Positions 12,906 through 25,430 of a stretch of 64,000 bases of DNA are shown here, in pieces. The stretch is taken from positions 7,179,900 to 7,243,899 of the forward strand of contig CM049322.1 of NCBI GenBank assembly GCA_026874595.1, in the 5' to 3' direction. Source of the DNA: Sipunculus nudus. Lineage: Eukaryota > Annelida > Sipuncula > Golfingiida > Sipunculidae. The notes below the pieces were generated by a model, which was given only the letters and a program-made list of their open reading frames with translations, did not search any database and was not told the origin of the DNA. A program made the position numbers and the translations under genes. How positions within the stretch are numbered: the stretch's first letter is position 1; each line of letters begins with the position of its first letter.

Positions 12906-13902
12906 AACTTGTGGGATTATTTTTTTTTCAAATAGGGTCAAGGTCAAGGCAATGAAAAATCTCAAAACGGTATTTTCTTTATATCTTTGTCTTATATTTT
13001 TTTATTGAGACTTTACTTCATTTATTGCCTCTTCGCGGCCATTGTTGTGAGGAATATCTTCCTTATGTTTTGTCATAACCATTTTAGGGGGTGGGGGTAT
13101 TCGTGAGATATGTCAATACTTTCTAAATAGGACAAACCAAAAGTCTGAGAGTTCAACAATTTTGCAGATATTAGCCTTTGATTTGTTTTATGTGACTGTA
13201 TTACATGTCTTGCAAAAACGTACACTGTTTCCCGTCAAACAATAATGTGGGACATATTACTAAATGATGAGACCGCATATTGCAGCACTCGTTTTGAAAC
13301 TGATATATTAAATGTATGAAATCATACCGCGAAATCAACTTTTCCTTTTTCAAAATCGCCCTGGACAGAAGCTTTATTGTTTTTTTTTTTTTTAAACGGT
13401 CATCGTTCTACCATTCCCTTTATTATTTTGTGATAAAAGTTTCTTGACCTTGTGTCCTCTGTCAGTATGTCTCTCTGTGGTTGTCAATTAAGTCTATTTC
13501 TTTGATGATTTATTTGATATTTAGCACTCTACCGGTCAGAATGTTGCAGCAATTGGCTTGAAACTAATCGATCTATTATAAGGAATTCCCATCTGAAAAT
13601 ATTTGGCTATTTAAAAATATGTCAAGGTCATAAGAAATCTCACAAGCATCTTTATCTCAAAAAAACTGAGAAATATTCAAGAACACCCCACGCCTCATTT
13701 TATTTGTGTTTTAATTTCACATATCCTGTTGTGGTCAGTGTAAATGAAATTGTCTATTTTATCAGTATATCTCTGTGTTTTCCCTTGTTGTTATTTCTGA
13801 CTTGTTTCATATTATTGAAAGAAGTTTGCAACAGTTGCTTTGAAACTAAGAAGTGACTATACATCATTCCAATATGGAAATTAATTCTTTTCGGTTAAGA
13901 TT

Positions 13903-14203
13903 ACCAGAAGATGTTTTAAATCCTCCTAGCGCTCCAGTTGGTAGGGTCTAGGACCCATTCCCTGGGCGCTCTCTAGCCGTAATTCTGAAAATGTTGGTGA
14001 CCTATATGCCGCTAAGCCGAGAAAGAAGCCAATCTAGCCATAAACAGCCGCATGGTGCGAGGAGAGAGCCAGTGGATATCGGAGGCATATGAACTCACAA
14101 GTGCAAATGTAGAAGCCGCAGCATCCGTAAACCAACGTGACAGCTCGGACTACACCCACCAGAAACCTCGGAGACTCTCAAAATGTATCGCTATTCTCGT
14201 CAT
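13903..14203 (+). repeat. 300-bp block 'P', copy 2
   Basis: Same block as at 1902, from ACCAGAAGATGTTTTAAA to TCGCTATTCTCGTCAT. It shares CCGCATGGTGCGAGGAGAGA with copy 1. Frame-broken. Confidence 0.7.
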
Positions 14204-14234
14204 CAACTACCTTAAAATCTTTTTTCCCGATATC

Positions 14235-14961
14235 TTTGGTGAAAAAATAATCAAATCCGCCTCTAATTCACTTAATGTTATTCGCCGTTCAGTTCCCTAT
14301 ATTATCGTGTGATCAACATTTCTTCACTTTGTCAGTATGCCTGTCTGTTTGTCTGTGGTTGTAAATTTCGTATACTCCCTTGTTGATTTGTCTAATATTT
14401 AGCACTATGCATCCCATCATTTTAATCAATTGCCTCGAAACATTTACAGGAGTTAAATATCTTTCCTATATGACATTTTTTTCGTTTAAAAGTCTTTCTT
14501 TGGTAACTATAGGTATGTTTACTTTGGTTATAAATTCATTTGAATTAATTTTGCTCTATCTGTTCGTATGGTTTTGTTTGCATTCAGTAATCCATGATTT
14601 TGGTGAAAAAATAATCAAATCCGCCTCTTATTCACTTAATGTTATTCGCCGTTCAGTTCCCTATATTATCGTGTGATCAACATTTCTTCACTTTGTCAGT
14701 ATGCCTGTCTGTTTGTCTGTGGTTGTAAATTTCGTATACTCCCTTGTTGATTTGTCTAATATTTAGCACTATGCATCCCATCATTTTAATCAATTGCCTC
14801 GAAAAATTTACAGGAGTTAAATATCTTTCCTATATGACATTTTTTTTGTTTAAAAGTCTTTCTTTGGTAACTATAGGTATGTTTACTTTGGTTATAAATT
14901 CATTTGAATTAATTTTGCTCTATCTGTTTGTATGGTTGTTGTTTGCATTCAGTAATCCATG
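14235..14961 (+). repeat. 364-bp direct tandem duplication
   Basis: Copies lie at 14235-14597 and 14598-14961. Both contain GGTGAAAAAATAATCAAATC and GTATGCCTGTCTGTTTGTCT and differ at only a few bases plus a one-base indel. This is a recent duplication inside the older field. Confidence 0.9.
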
Positions 14962-16274
<1,313 letters not shown>

Positions 16275-17560
16275 TTATGACAGTAAATCGATGTTAATGG
16301 ATGTTGTTACCATCATCAACTGTCTCTTAAGTATCTTTATATTTCTAATGTCGCGTTGTATCCCATGCTTGTGCATCTGAATTTCCAGATATCGTAAGTT
16401 GCCTCCAAGTACACCAATTGAGGTATAATGAGCTCTCTTTGTCAGCAAATTTACGAAGTCATTTGCAACATCCTGCATGTTCAGAAATAAATTTATAAAA
16501 CGTGAGCTGATTATACTTACCAGAGCCGGAGAGCCCGCCAATTCATGTACAATATTCTTGTGCGAGTTATATGGTAAGTGCCATAGGTGACGCAGAGCCT
16601 TATTATATGATGTACTTAATTGATCAATTGACTTATGCTTTTATAAATAGGTTTGACAGCAGTAAAAGGAATAACAATAACAGTGAAATAGCCTGTTCTT
16701 AACCTTGCTAGACAGACATCCGAAATGCGCCGTTAAGGTGTTAAAGCTAGCAATTAAATTTACCGAAGACGTCATTGTTATCTGACAAGTTCCAAGTTAC
16801 TGTATTCCCCAAGTGCTGTACAGAATCCTGCCATTCTAGGGCTACACCATTTAAAACGATCTTATCTGATCTAGCTGGATACACCCTGTTAAAAATAACA
16901 CATTTTGTTTTCTTTGCATTATATAACATATCAAATTCTTCAGCAAACATTTCACATTCTTTAACCATCTGTTTAAGCCCCGTCCTAGTCGGACATAAGA
17001 GCGTAAGATCGTCCGCATAGCCAACAGCACCAGCAAAATAATTTCCAATATTGCATCCTATTCCCTTATTTGTGAGACGTTTTAAAAGCTCGTCCATATA
17101 AATATTAAACAGAAGGGGGATAATACACCCCCTTGGCGTACCCCATTATTAGCACCAAACTGTTCAGATTCAACATCATTCCATTTTGTCTTAATAACAG
17201 GTCTCTGGTAGATATCTGCTAGTATTCTAATGACAGTAGGTGATACATTGCGTTTCATGAGTAAACGGAACAACTTGGGCATATTAATTCTGTCAAAAGC
17301 GCGTGGTGCATCAACAAAACAACTGTAAACTGATGACCCGTTCCATATGTAATGTGAAATAACCTCCTTCAGCACTACTGTGCACATATTAGTCGAATGC
17401 CCCTTCTTAAAAGCATATTGCAGTATAGAAGAGCCAATTTTATCTACTTTTTTTTCTGAATAATAACACTATCAAGTAGTTTGCTGAAACAACTTGTCAA
17501 TGAAATACCCCTGTAGTTATCACTACAGGTAAGGTCACAGTATGTGTTGTCTACAGTTTT
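16275..17560 (-). mobile_element. Non-LTR retrotransposon, 3' half with reverse transcriptase, decayed
   Basis: In minus-strand order: 'AFKKGHST' (about 17400), 'FVDAPRAFDRIN' (RT block with the first catalytic Asp, about 17300), 'NGVRQGGVLSP' (about 17130), 'GYADDLTLLCP' (the catalytic Asp pair; YADD at 17008-17019), and 'KKTKCVIFN' (about 16920). The thumb and C-terminal tail follow, with 'KALRHLWHLPYNSHKN' (about 16570-16620) and 'LVSIISSRFINLF' (about 16500). The RT domain is split by a one-base shift next to a C-run (about 17112-17130), and more stops occur in the tail. The 5' part (endonuclease) is missing, as expected of a 5'-truncated insertion. It belongs to the same family as the fragments at 1, 35.0 and 40.1 kb. 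Confidence 0.92.
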
Positions 17561-17792
17561 ATAAACAAACCCGTAAAACAAATTTAATCACTGATTCCCC
17601 TTACGCCGTTACATAACAAATTATACTTTTTTTAAAATAAACCAATCAATTCCCATGCTTTTGCAGAAATTATTCCTTAGTTTTGTACTCTTTCCTTTTA
17701 ACGTAAATGTAATACTCTTTTTAGTTTATATTTAGGTCTTTTTCTATAAGTTTTTTTAGTATGCCCGGCATATTTAAGAATATATATATATA

Positions 17793-17823
<31 letters not shown>

Positions 17824-20240
17824 AATAAATCTTCATTTATATTACTTACAGGATTTATTTCAATAATAAAAAAATGAAACAAAAATCTATATATTTGTTA
17901 GGGTAGAATGGTTTACGTCATAGTCTTATCTAAGCCGGCCCCCAATCTACTGCCTTTTAATCATATGCCAACATCACCAGTTTTTTTTTTTCCTATCATT
18001 GTGGTACTTTCGGTGTAGTCATCTGGAAAGCTATTGGTAAAGGTAGTTCTTTATAAATGACGAAAGAAGGCTGAAAAGCTGGCATTGTAAAGGATTTTTT
18101 TCAGTTGATATTACTTTTTGCTTAACGATTTGCCGATAGCAGCGATTTGATATAAAACCAAACCCCAAAAAAACAGATCGATGAAAGGCTAGTTAAGTTT
18201 GCATTGTACGTATCAGAGGGTTGACAGATCCCATAAATATATACAAAACACAGTTAAAACACTTTTTTTTAGAAAGAGGAAAATAAGTGTAAATTATACA
18301 TGTAATATTATTTAATTTTTTTTTCGAGCGGCTTATAATTAACTTTTTTACAGGTCTTTAATTGTAATTTAGACTTATACACAGTTGTCTGAGAGTATTA
18401 ACACAACGATAACATATTGTGTTAGGAGTATATGTGAATAAATGGATGTGTGATTTGGGCACTAGCTATGGGGCGTTCAGAGGTATTAATGAGTTCCCGC
18501 AAACATGAAATTCCCTCGTTGACTTGTCACTGATTTTTTAATAATCAATGGTTTCTCCTGTTTTATGTTTTCCCTTTATCGAAACCTTAAGCCACGCAAC
18601 TTTTTCATTTTGTTCCCAAGAGAAACAACGTCTGCAGTAGACAAAAACCAGAATAGTTTGGCACAACATAGCCAAGAGCAATAATGAATCTGCATTAAGA
18701 ACACAATGTCACGCTATAAGCGGAAACAAAAGCTACATGAGCATAGATCAAAGCATGAATAATTAATGTTTTCGGATATTGGCTTTCCTTTCATGCGATC
18801 AAGCCACTCTGGGTTGATCAATTGCATAGAGAGGTTCATACTTCTTCACATGTTACCTGTCCAGTCCACCTGGTGTAATATCTTTGTTTATATTTATTTG
18901 GCAAGAGGCGTCTTCAAGAGTGTGTTCATTTGGTGGCGACCACCAAATATAATGAGTTAAAATATTGACACAAAAAAAAAGATATATTATTTTAAATGCT
19001 ATTATATATTATTAAACAATTATCATTAAGAAATACCTCAAGCTATATGTTCGAAACAAGTTTGATAAACTGAGCACTGTAGAAAACGAAAAAATATACA
19101 ACTTGTCAGCATTTTTCAATTATATTTTTTTACATTAAAATGGTGCTCAGTTATGTTTTACCCAAGCTGTATGCAGTTTGAAAAAGTGTTAATGATGTTC
19201 CATTTTCCTATGCGAAATATAATTTACGGAATATATTTAATATACGGAAGAAACCTTGAATATTGTTCTCCTATTTTCATGAATATCCTTTGGACGGTGA
19301 ATAAGACAAACTTAAAGAAAATATGTGAGGATCTTGTGCAATCCTACCTCACCAGCATTTAAAGTAATGAAGCTTAAACTCAAAAACAAAATCTTATCAT
19401 TGCTCAATGCTGTTATTCAGTCTTATAATCTAGTTTCAAAGTAACACGTTTGGAATTATTCGACCAAATGGTCAGCAAGTATTCATCGAAGATTTTGTAG
19501 TTGCGATACGCACCGGGTTCTAAACGGTGGCAAATTCAAAGAAAGTCTGACAAATCGAACTGTTTAAACATACATAGTTAAATGTAAATATCCTTGCCAG
19601 GACAAAACAAGTATGTGCGAATATTTAATTCAGCTGATTAGACGTTTATTATGGGTGAGAATATTTCACTAAGCAAGTCTGGAATTTAGTCGATCCAAAG
19701 TGCTGATTGCTTTGATGGGTATATATTTCGAAACTTCCCTGTTTAAAGGGCTAAATTTTAGAAATACATTTACAGATTTTCGATCCTAAAGACTTATTTT
19801 TAGGAGAAGCCAATTCAACATTTCTAAGGGATAAATTCTTAACAGTTCATCACATAATATGATAAAATATAGGTTGAAAATGTACAGGTTATATATTGAC
19901 TCAATGTAGATGCATGAGTACCAATCCTCTCTCGCGTTGCATGGTTCCCTCCTTCCGCGAGGGCTTTGTATCAAAATACTAACAGAAATGTAATCCACGA
20001 TAGCTTTTTTAGCAATTTTCATTATTGATCCCATCTATTTAATTCATGTATCAAAATGTAGGAACGTATTGTTTATCAATAAATAGGAGTAACGACAAAA
20101 CAAATTACTGCTCGGTAAGAGAGGTTATTCGGTTTTAAACCATTTTGTTAAGTATTTATACATCTGTAGAGTTCCAGTTCGGTTTTGGACTAAGACATTT
20201 AGACTACTATTAGATTTCCGTAGAAGGACTACATGACGTT
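17561..20240. other. No gene seen
   Basis: AT-rich sequence with T and A homopolymers, a short AT microsatellite (about 17779-17822) and a small hairpin (18928-18948). An open frame at 19153-19362 shows no family features. Confidence 0.5.
18928..18948. other. Perfect 9-bp hairpin
   Basis: ATTTGGTGG, loop CGA, then CCACCAAAT. It is not followed by a T run, so it is not an RNA polymerase III terminator, and it lacks the histone stem-loop sequence. Confidence 0.8.
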
Positions 20241-20247
20241 AACAGAG

Positions 20248-20283
20248 CCGGGTGATAACACCCGGCGCTGCCGCAATATTGCG
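20248..20283. other. Two adjacent palindromes in a small GC-rich patch
   Basis: CCGGGTG-ATAA-CACCCGG (20248-20265) has a perfect 7-bp stem. It is followed seven bases later by the 12-bp palindrome CGCAATATTGCG (20272-20283). The patch sits in otherwise AT-rich DNA just left of a minisatellite. Confidence 0.85.
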
Positions 20284-20384
20284 CCGCCGACAGGCGAGTT
20301 ACAATCAAGCCAAGCCGTGCGGAATATCAGCAAGCTCCGCCAATATATTCATAAAACAAAGTGAGCCGATTCTGTGCAGCTCCG

Positions 20385-21165
20385 TTTTATTTGATCATGA
20401 TACTCTCATGATTCTGTTGATCTGTATTATCTGAATTCTGGCGAACTGATGTCCTCGTGATTTGATGATTGTATTTTCTCATGATCTCGGTGGTCTAATG
20501 CTCCTTTGATTATGATCATGTGATATTCTTCTCACGCTAAAATTCTGATGTTCAAAATGGTGATGTTAATCTGGTGTCCTGGCAATCCTGTTCTCGTGAT
20601 TCTGTTGATCTGTTTTCTTCATGATTCTGTTGATCTGATTTTCTGGTAATTCTGTTGATCTTATGTTCTCTGGATTAAGGCGATTTTACGTCTTCCTGAC
20701 TTTATGATCTGATGTACTCATGATTCAGATCATATGAAGCTCTCATCATGTTGCTATTCCGATGTGCTCATGATTCTGATCATATCATATCTTTATAATA
20801 TTGGTCATCATGTATTCTTATGATTCTTTTGATCTGATATTCTGTTTATTGGGCGATAATTGATTTTTGATGAATTGATGATTGATTAGATGATGGAATG
20901 TTCTCATCGTCCTTTTGACCTAATGTTCTCGTGATGTTTTCTGGAATCCGGTGATCTGATGTTCTCATGATTTTGATGATTTGATGTACTGTTTTTTCTT
21001 TTCTTTGTTAAGGTCATTAGATTTTCTCATGGTTCCGATTATCTGATGTTCTCAAGATTTAATTAACTTATAATCTTACCATTTTGATGAACTAATATTC
21101 TCATGAGTCCGATGATCTTATGTTCACAAGATTCTGTTGTCATGGTTCTAATGATCCTAAACATT
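20385..21165. repeat. Degenerate ~25-bp minisatellite
   Basis: Repeats of a unit close to GATCTGATGTTCTCATGATT plus TTGAT, clearest at 20400-20680 and 20880-21130. Units vary in length and sequence. The array is T-rich and pyrimidine/purine biased, with stop codons in every frame. Confidence 0.85.
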
Positions 21166-21481
21166 TAAAATTAAGTTGGGTTGTCATTATGCAGCAGTCA
21201 CCAGAGTAATTATAAGCAATCAGAACCAAAGTTTTAATATTCAATCCACTTATAGTGGAATTGGTACGATTGGAACACAGATATCTACTTTATTGCATTT
21301 GTTCAATAACAATTGGGCGAGATTCATACACATATACATACTACATGTACCTGGGGCTGTATATAGAGAGTCGTAAGAATAGCTATATTCTGATGTACAG
21401 AGAAATTGAACATGAATACACAGAAAAGCTGTTAACTATCGGCAGAGAAGCGACTATTCAGTGTATTCATGTTCCACTTAC
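21166..21481. other. No gene seen on this stretch; possible first intron of the minus-strand candidate
   Basis: Open frames on both strands (for example 21176-21376) overlap each other and show no recognisable domain. If the exon at 21482-21779 is real, this is its downstream intron. Confidence 0.35.
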
Positions 21482-21779
21482 CATAGACATAGAAAGAGAT
21501 GGACTGCCAACTGCGAGATCTCGCGCATGACATATCATTAACGATGTTAAGTCCGCGAGACTTGGGCGAGAAGAGGGGTGTGTAACTTCCGGTTTGACGT
21601 CTGTTGTACACAAAAACACGCGAGGGCTGAAGCCGCAGACATCTCAATCTCGCATCGATATGGATAACGCAGCGCACGATGTCATACAGCTTTTCAGGGG
21701 TGAGTGAGTAAGATTTTGTTAAATGGAGAATTAGTTTTTCTAACCTCATACGGTGTTGGTACTTGGCGGCTTCGTCCAT
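21482..21779 (-). CDS. Candidate first coding exon of an unrecognised gene
   Basis: A minus-strand frame opens with ATG at 21779 in a purine-containing context and runs about 99 codons. It reaches a good 5' splice-site sequence, G|GTAAGT (exon end near 21482). The stretch is much richer in C+G and CpG than its surroundings, unlike the background frames. The peptide begins MDEAAKYQHRMRLEKLILHL and is basic, with many Arg, Leu and Ser. I recognise no domain and no signal peptide. On the plus strand, ACTTCCGGTTTGACGTC (21585-21601) contains ETS- and CRE-like sites, so the stretch could instead be a CpG-rich promoter or untranslated exon. No downstream exon could be paired with it. Confidence 0.3.
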
Positions 21780-22977
21780 AAATAAGCGTTCTTAACACAA
21801 GATGACTTCAGCTGCACGGTAGTTATTGAGTGTACACTTTTTTGCAAGTTTGTTTACAAATGTCACAGACAGTTCATATAGGAAAACATACAGTCCACTT
21901 TACTAAATGAATTCAATGTCCAAGCAAATATTTAGAATAGAATATATCCAGTTGCATATACTCTGACTTTACGTTTGTAGATAATTTTAATAAACCAAAT
22001 TAAATATGTGAAAAATACTTGTATTTACTCACGGCAGCTTGACTTAAATTTTGTGAATGTGAGACTGAGAGGGTCAAGGACATAATGATTATTGATTACA
22101 AGCAAAAACACTGACAATTTACATTACTGGGGAGACTTTTAGTACCGATCGAGACCCTTTTGTAGCTCTGTAGTGTAAACAGAGCCACACGCCTTCATTT
22201 ATTATATATATAGGGTGGAGCGCATACGACGGTCTGCGCAGAACTTGTTGTTTTGGTCTGACAGTGACACTGTTGTTTCTGTCCCAGTGAGCCAGCGCTA
22301 TTGTTTCAGCCAGCTTTGTGCATGCACATGTTTTATACATCGTCACTGCTGACCTCGTGGTCCTTCCAGCTGAAATGTAATACATACACCTCGCAGGCTG
22401 AACAATCGCATGTGTAACCCGTGCCCGAGTGGTCTAATTAGCACCTATGCCATAAATAATAGATACAAAATTACAATAATCTGATAGTGTCATTTAATGA
22501 CAAATGCAAATTTTAGATAGTTATATATGGTTTAATTAGTGACTGGGCTTAACAGACCTTTTGAAAAGGAGGAGGGAAAAGAGATTGTTGTCCAGTCTAG
22601 TTCTGGGCATGTGATGACAACAAGTTGAAGCAGAACCTTTTTTAGGGTCTGACTTATTACCCAAACAGACCCAAACGGACTTGAATTTAAGCTAAAATAT
22701 TTACAAAATTATATTATAATATATATTATGTTATAAATTATATTAAAATTAATATTTATAAAGTATTAGTCTTTCTGAATAAATTTTGACATAATGCTTG
22801 GTAAACAAAAGTTCAATTTACAAGGGTCGACGGGTTTAATACTTCGTCAAAAAGTCAGGCCTAGTCTAGCAAGTATTATGTCAAAATATAGGATTTTGTG
22901 GGTTGAAATGTTTTAAATTACCTTAAAACAGCCAAGATTGAGCACATCTTTCAACAACTGAACTCCATATACTGGAC

Positions 22978-22978
<1 letters not shown>
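21780..22978. other. No gene seen
   Basis: If the candidate exon is real, the part next to 21780 is its promoter side. A minus-strand TATA-like run lies at about 22200-22216, which is too far upstream to assign. The rest is AT-rich, with one open minus-strand frame (22119-22385) of no recognised family. Confidence 0.4.
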
Positions 22979-23045
<67 letters not shown>

Positions 23046-23058
23046 GTGTGTGTGTGTA
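22979..23058. repeat. (AT)n-(GT)n microsatellite
   Basis: About 31 AT units followed by about 7 TG units. Confidence 0.98.
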
Positions 23059-24575
23059 TCTTCAATTTGCCACTGTAGTATGATCAAAAATGTTACAGGC
23101 AACTTTGTTGATTCAGTTCACTTCGCAAACTATGCAGAGTAGTTTGGAATCCTCTGTGCATGTCATCTAAAGATGACACAATGGATCTAGTCAATGATCA
23201 AATTGAAATGGAATAAGGCACTATACAATTATCAGGAGAGAAGGAATTTAGCTGCAGTAAATATTTGCAATACAACTCACATATTCATGAAATTGATGGA
23301 CCTATTTTCACCATACAATGAGTCAAACAAACTCAATATTGACGGAGTAGAAAAGAAAATGTATATCCCTCAGAGTCTCTATCACATTATACATACAAGG
23401 TAATATGACACAAACACTTTTCAGTCAGACACACCTTCTATGATGTACTCTCACCTTATGAAACATTTAGAGTAACATTATGTATATGCTGGCATGCAGA
23501 AGCAGATGGCTTAGTGTTGTATTTTCTGTGGATTCAGAATCTTGTTGTTTCGACATGATGTACTCTTCCTGTGTAATTCCTGGAGTTGTTTACTTACTTC
23601 ACTGATGGCATTTCATATATCATCACACAGATGTGATAATTGAACTATCTACAGAGTGCAAATGCACGAACAATATTGTTTGTATATGATATCCTCGTAA
23701 GGTTGGATGCAGCTTTAGTATTCTTTTACACCGAAAAAAAAAACTGTTAAAGAATGTACCATTAAAACGAAAAAGCCAATTCGTTTATTTTAATTTATTG
23801 TTTATTTATGAATACTTAGATTCCGGTATTTTAACAGAATATGGACGCCTAATCAAATTCGAATGTGTTTATCGAAAAGGAAGAATGGGTCATCCTATTT
23901 AGCTAGAGAATGGATGTCTTATTAATTGGAAGAATTTTATCCAATTAGATATGCTTAACCTCTCTCTCCTGAGATTCTGAGACGGACAGGTCACTCACAC
24001 AAAACCAGATGATGATGCAGACGATAATTCAGACTCTGGAGTTTAATAACAATAAAGATTTCAACTTTTTGGATGCATTCGAAAAGAAAAATTGAATTAT
24101 GTCAAACTACGTACCAGTTTCTTCTATTTGATAGGATCAGGTGACATGAAAAAGTAAGGTTAAAATGAATTACTCATACAGGGCATATGGTTGTTATATT
24201 TTAAAGACGGTTAGTAAGTTATGTTTAAAATATTTGAAATTTAAAATTTGAGTACCAAAAATAATGTGCCAAAGGGAAAAGATAACCCTAAGCAAGTGAC
24301 GGACCTGCCCCCCTTAGTTTAACTTGGTAAAATCGATATTGTATGGTTTTTGTTTGCGCACTCAACGTATCAGCACTGAGGAACACAGCAATTCACGAGT
24401 CAGTGGCTAAACAACAAGAGTATATATTAGATTGACATGAAATATACATAATTAAAAATACCCTATCAGTTTGGATTCCCAGCCTCTTACGCCCCACCCC
24501 TTACATTGGGAAATACACTTAATAAATCTTTTGTAAAAGCACAGTCTCTAACAGAGACTCTAGATCTCCTGGACT
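23059..24575. other. No gene seen
   Basis: AT-rich sequence. A 69-codon plus-strand frame (23194-23403) has no recognised motif. No repeat relationship to the rest of the window was noticed. Confidence 0.45.
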
Positions 24576-24579
24576 AGTG

Positions 24580-25430
24580 ATAATTGACCCCGGCTGAGGT
24601 ACCTCACTGTCCCCGGCTGCCGGTACATAACTGAACCCGGCTGCCGGTATCTGACTTGCGTCACTGCACGTTGGCTTACAGTATCTCAATGGACACCGGC
24701 TAACAGCAGCTTACCTGACAACACCTCACGGGCAGCACCTCGCTGGCAAAACCTCCCTGGACAGCATCCATTGAACATCGGCTGACAGCACCTTACTGCA
24801 CACCGGTTGTGGGACCTCAATGGACAGCAACTAAAACAGCAGCACCTCACGGGCAGCAACTCGCTGAACAGCAACTCTCTAGCTGACTCTCTGGACAGAA
24901 TTTGGCTGTACCTCACTGGAAACAGGCTGGGAGCATCTCACTTGATACAGGCTGGCTGCACCTCACTCAACAAAGGTAGGCTGTACCTCACTGGACAAAA
25001 GGCTGGCTGCATCATGGCAAAACCTCGCCGGAGAGAACCTCGCTGGACAACGGCTTACAGCACCTTACTTGGCATTGGTTGATAGCACCTCATGGGACAG
25101 CTCCTCAGGGAACAGCACCTCACGGGCACCACTGGCTGAAAACACCGCATTACTTTGATGGACAGCATCTAACTGGACAGCACCTAGTTGAACACCTAGC
25201 TAAACAGCATCTCACTTGACACAAGTTGGCTGCACCTCACTACACAGGCTGTCTAGACCTCACTGGAAACAGACTGGCTGAAACTCACTGGACACTGGCT
25301 GGCTGCACCCTACTTAACACAGGGGGTGGCATCTCACTGGATACAGGCTGGATGCATCTCACTTAACACAGATTCGAGGCATCTCACTGGACATAGGCTG
25401 GCTGCAACTCACGTAACACAGGCAGGCTTT
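24580..25430. repeat. GC-richer degenerate minisatellite, ~20-26 bp units
   Basis: Dozens of variants of a unit around GGCTGGCTGCACCTCACTGG plus ACACA. The left half uses a shorter CAGCACCTCACTGGA form and the right half (from about 24900) a ~26-bp form. Cys/Ser/Leu-rich open frames on both strands are products of the repeat. It ends abruptly where the repeat field resumes at about 25430. Confidence 0.9.

Noticed and set aside
22425-22450. A-box-like GCCCGAGTGGTCTAA suggesting a Leu/Ser tRNA
   Set aside because: No B box or matching arms follow within tRNA length.
20385-25430. CRISPR-like array
   Set aside because: The repeats are degenerate, contiguous and without unique spacers, in a eukaryotic context. 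They are minisatellites.
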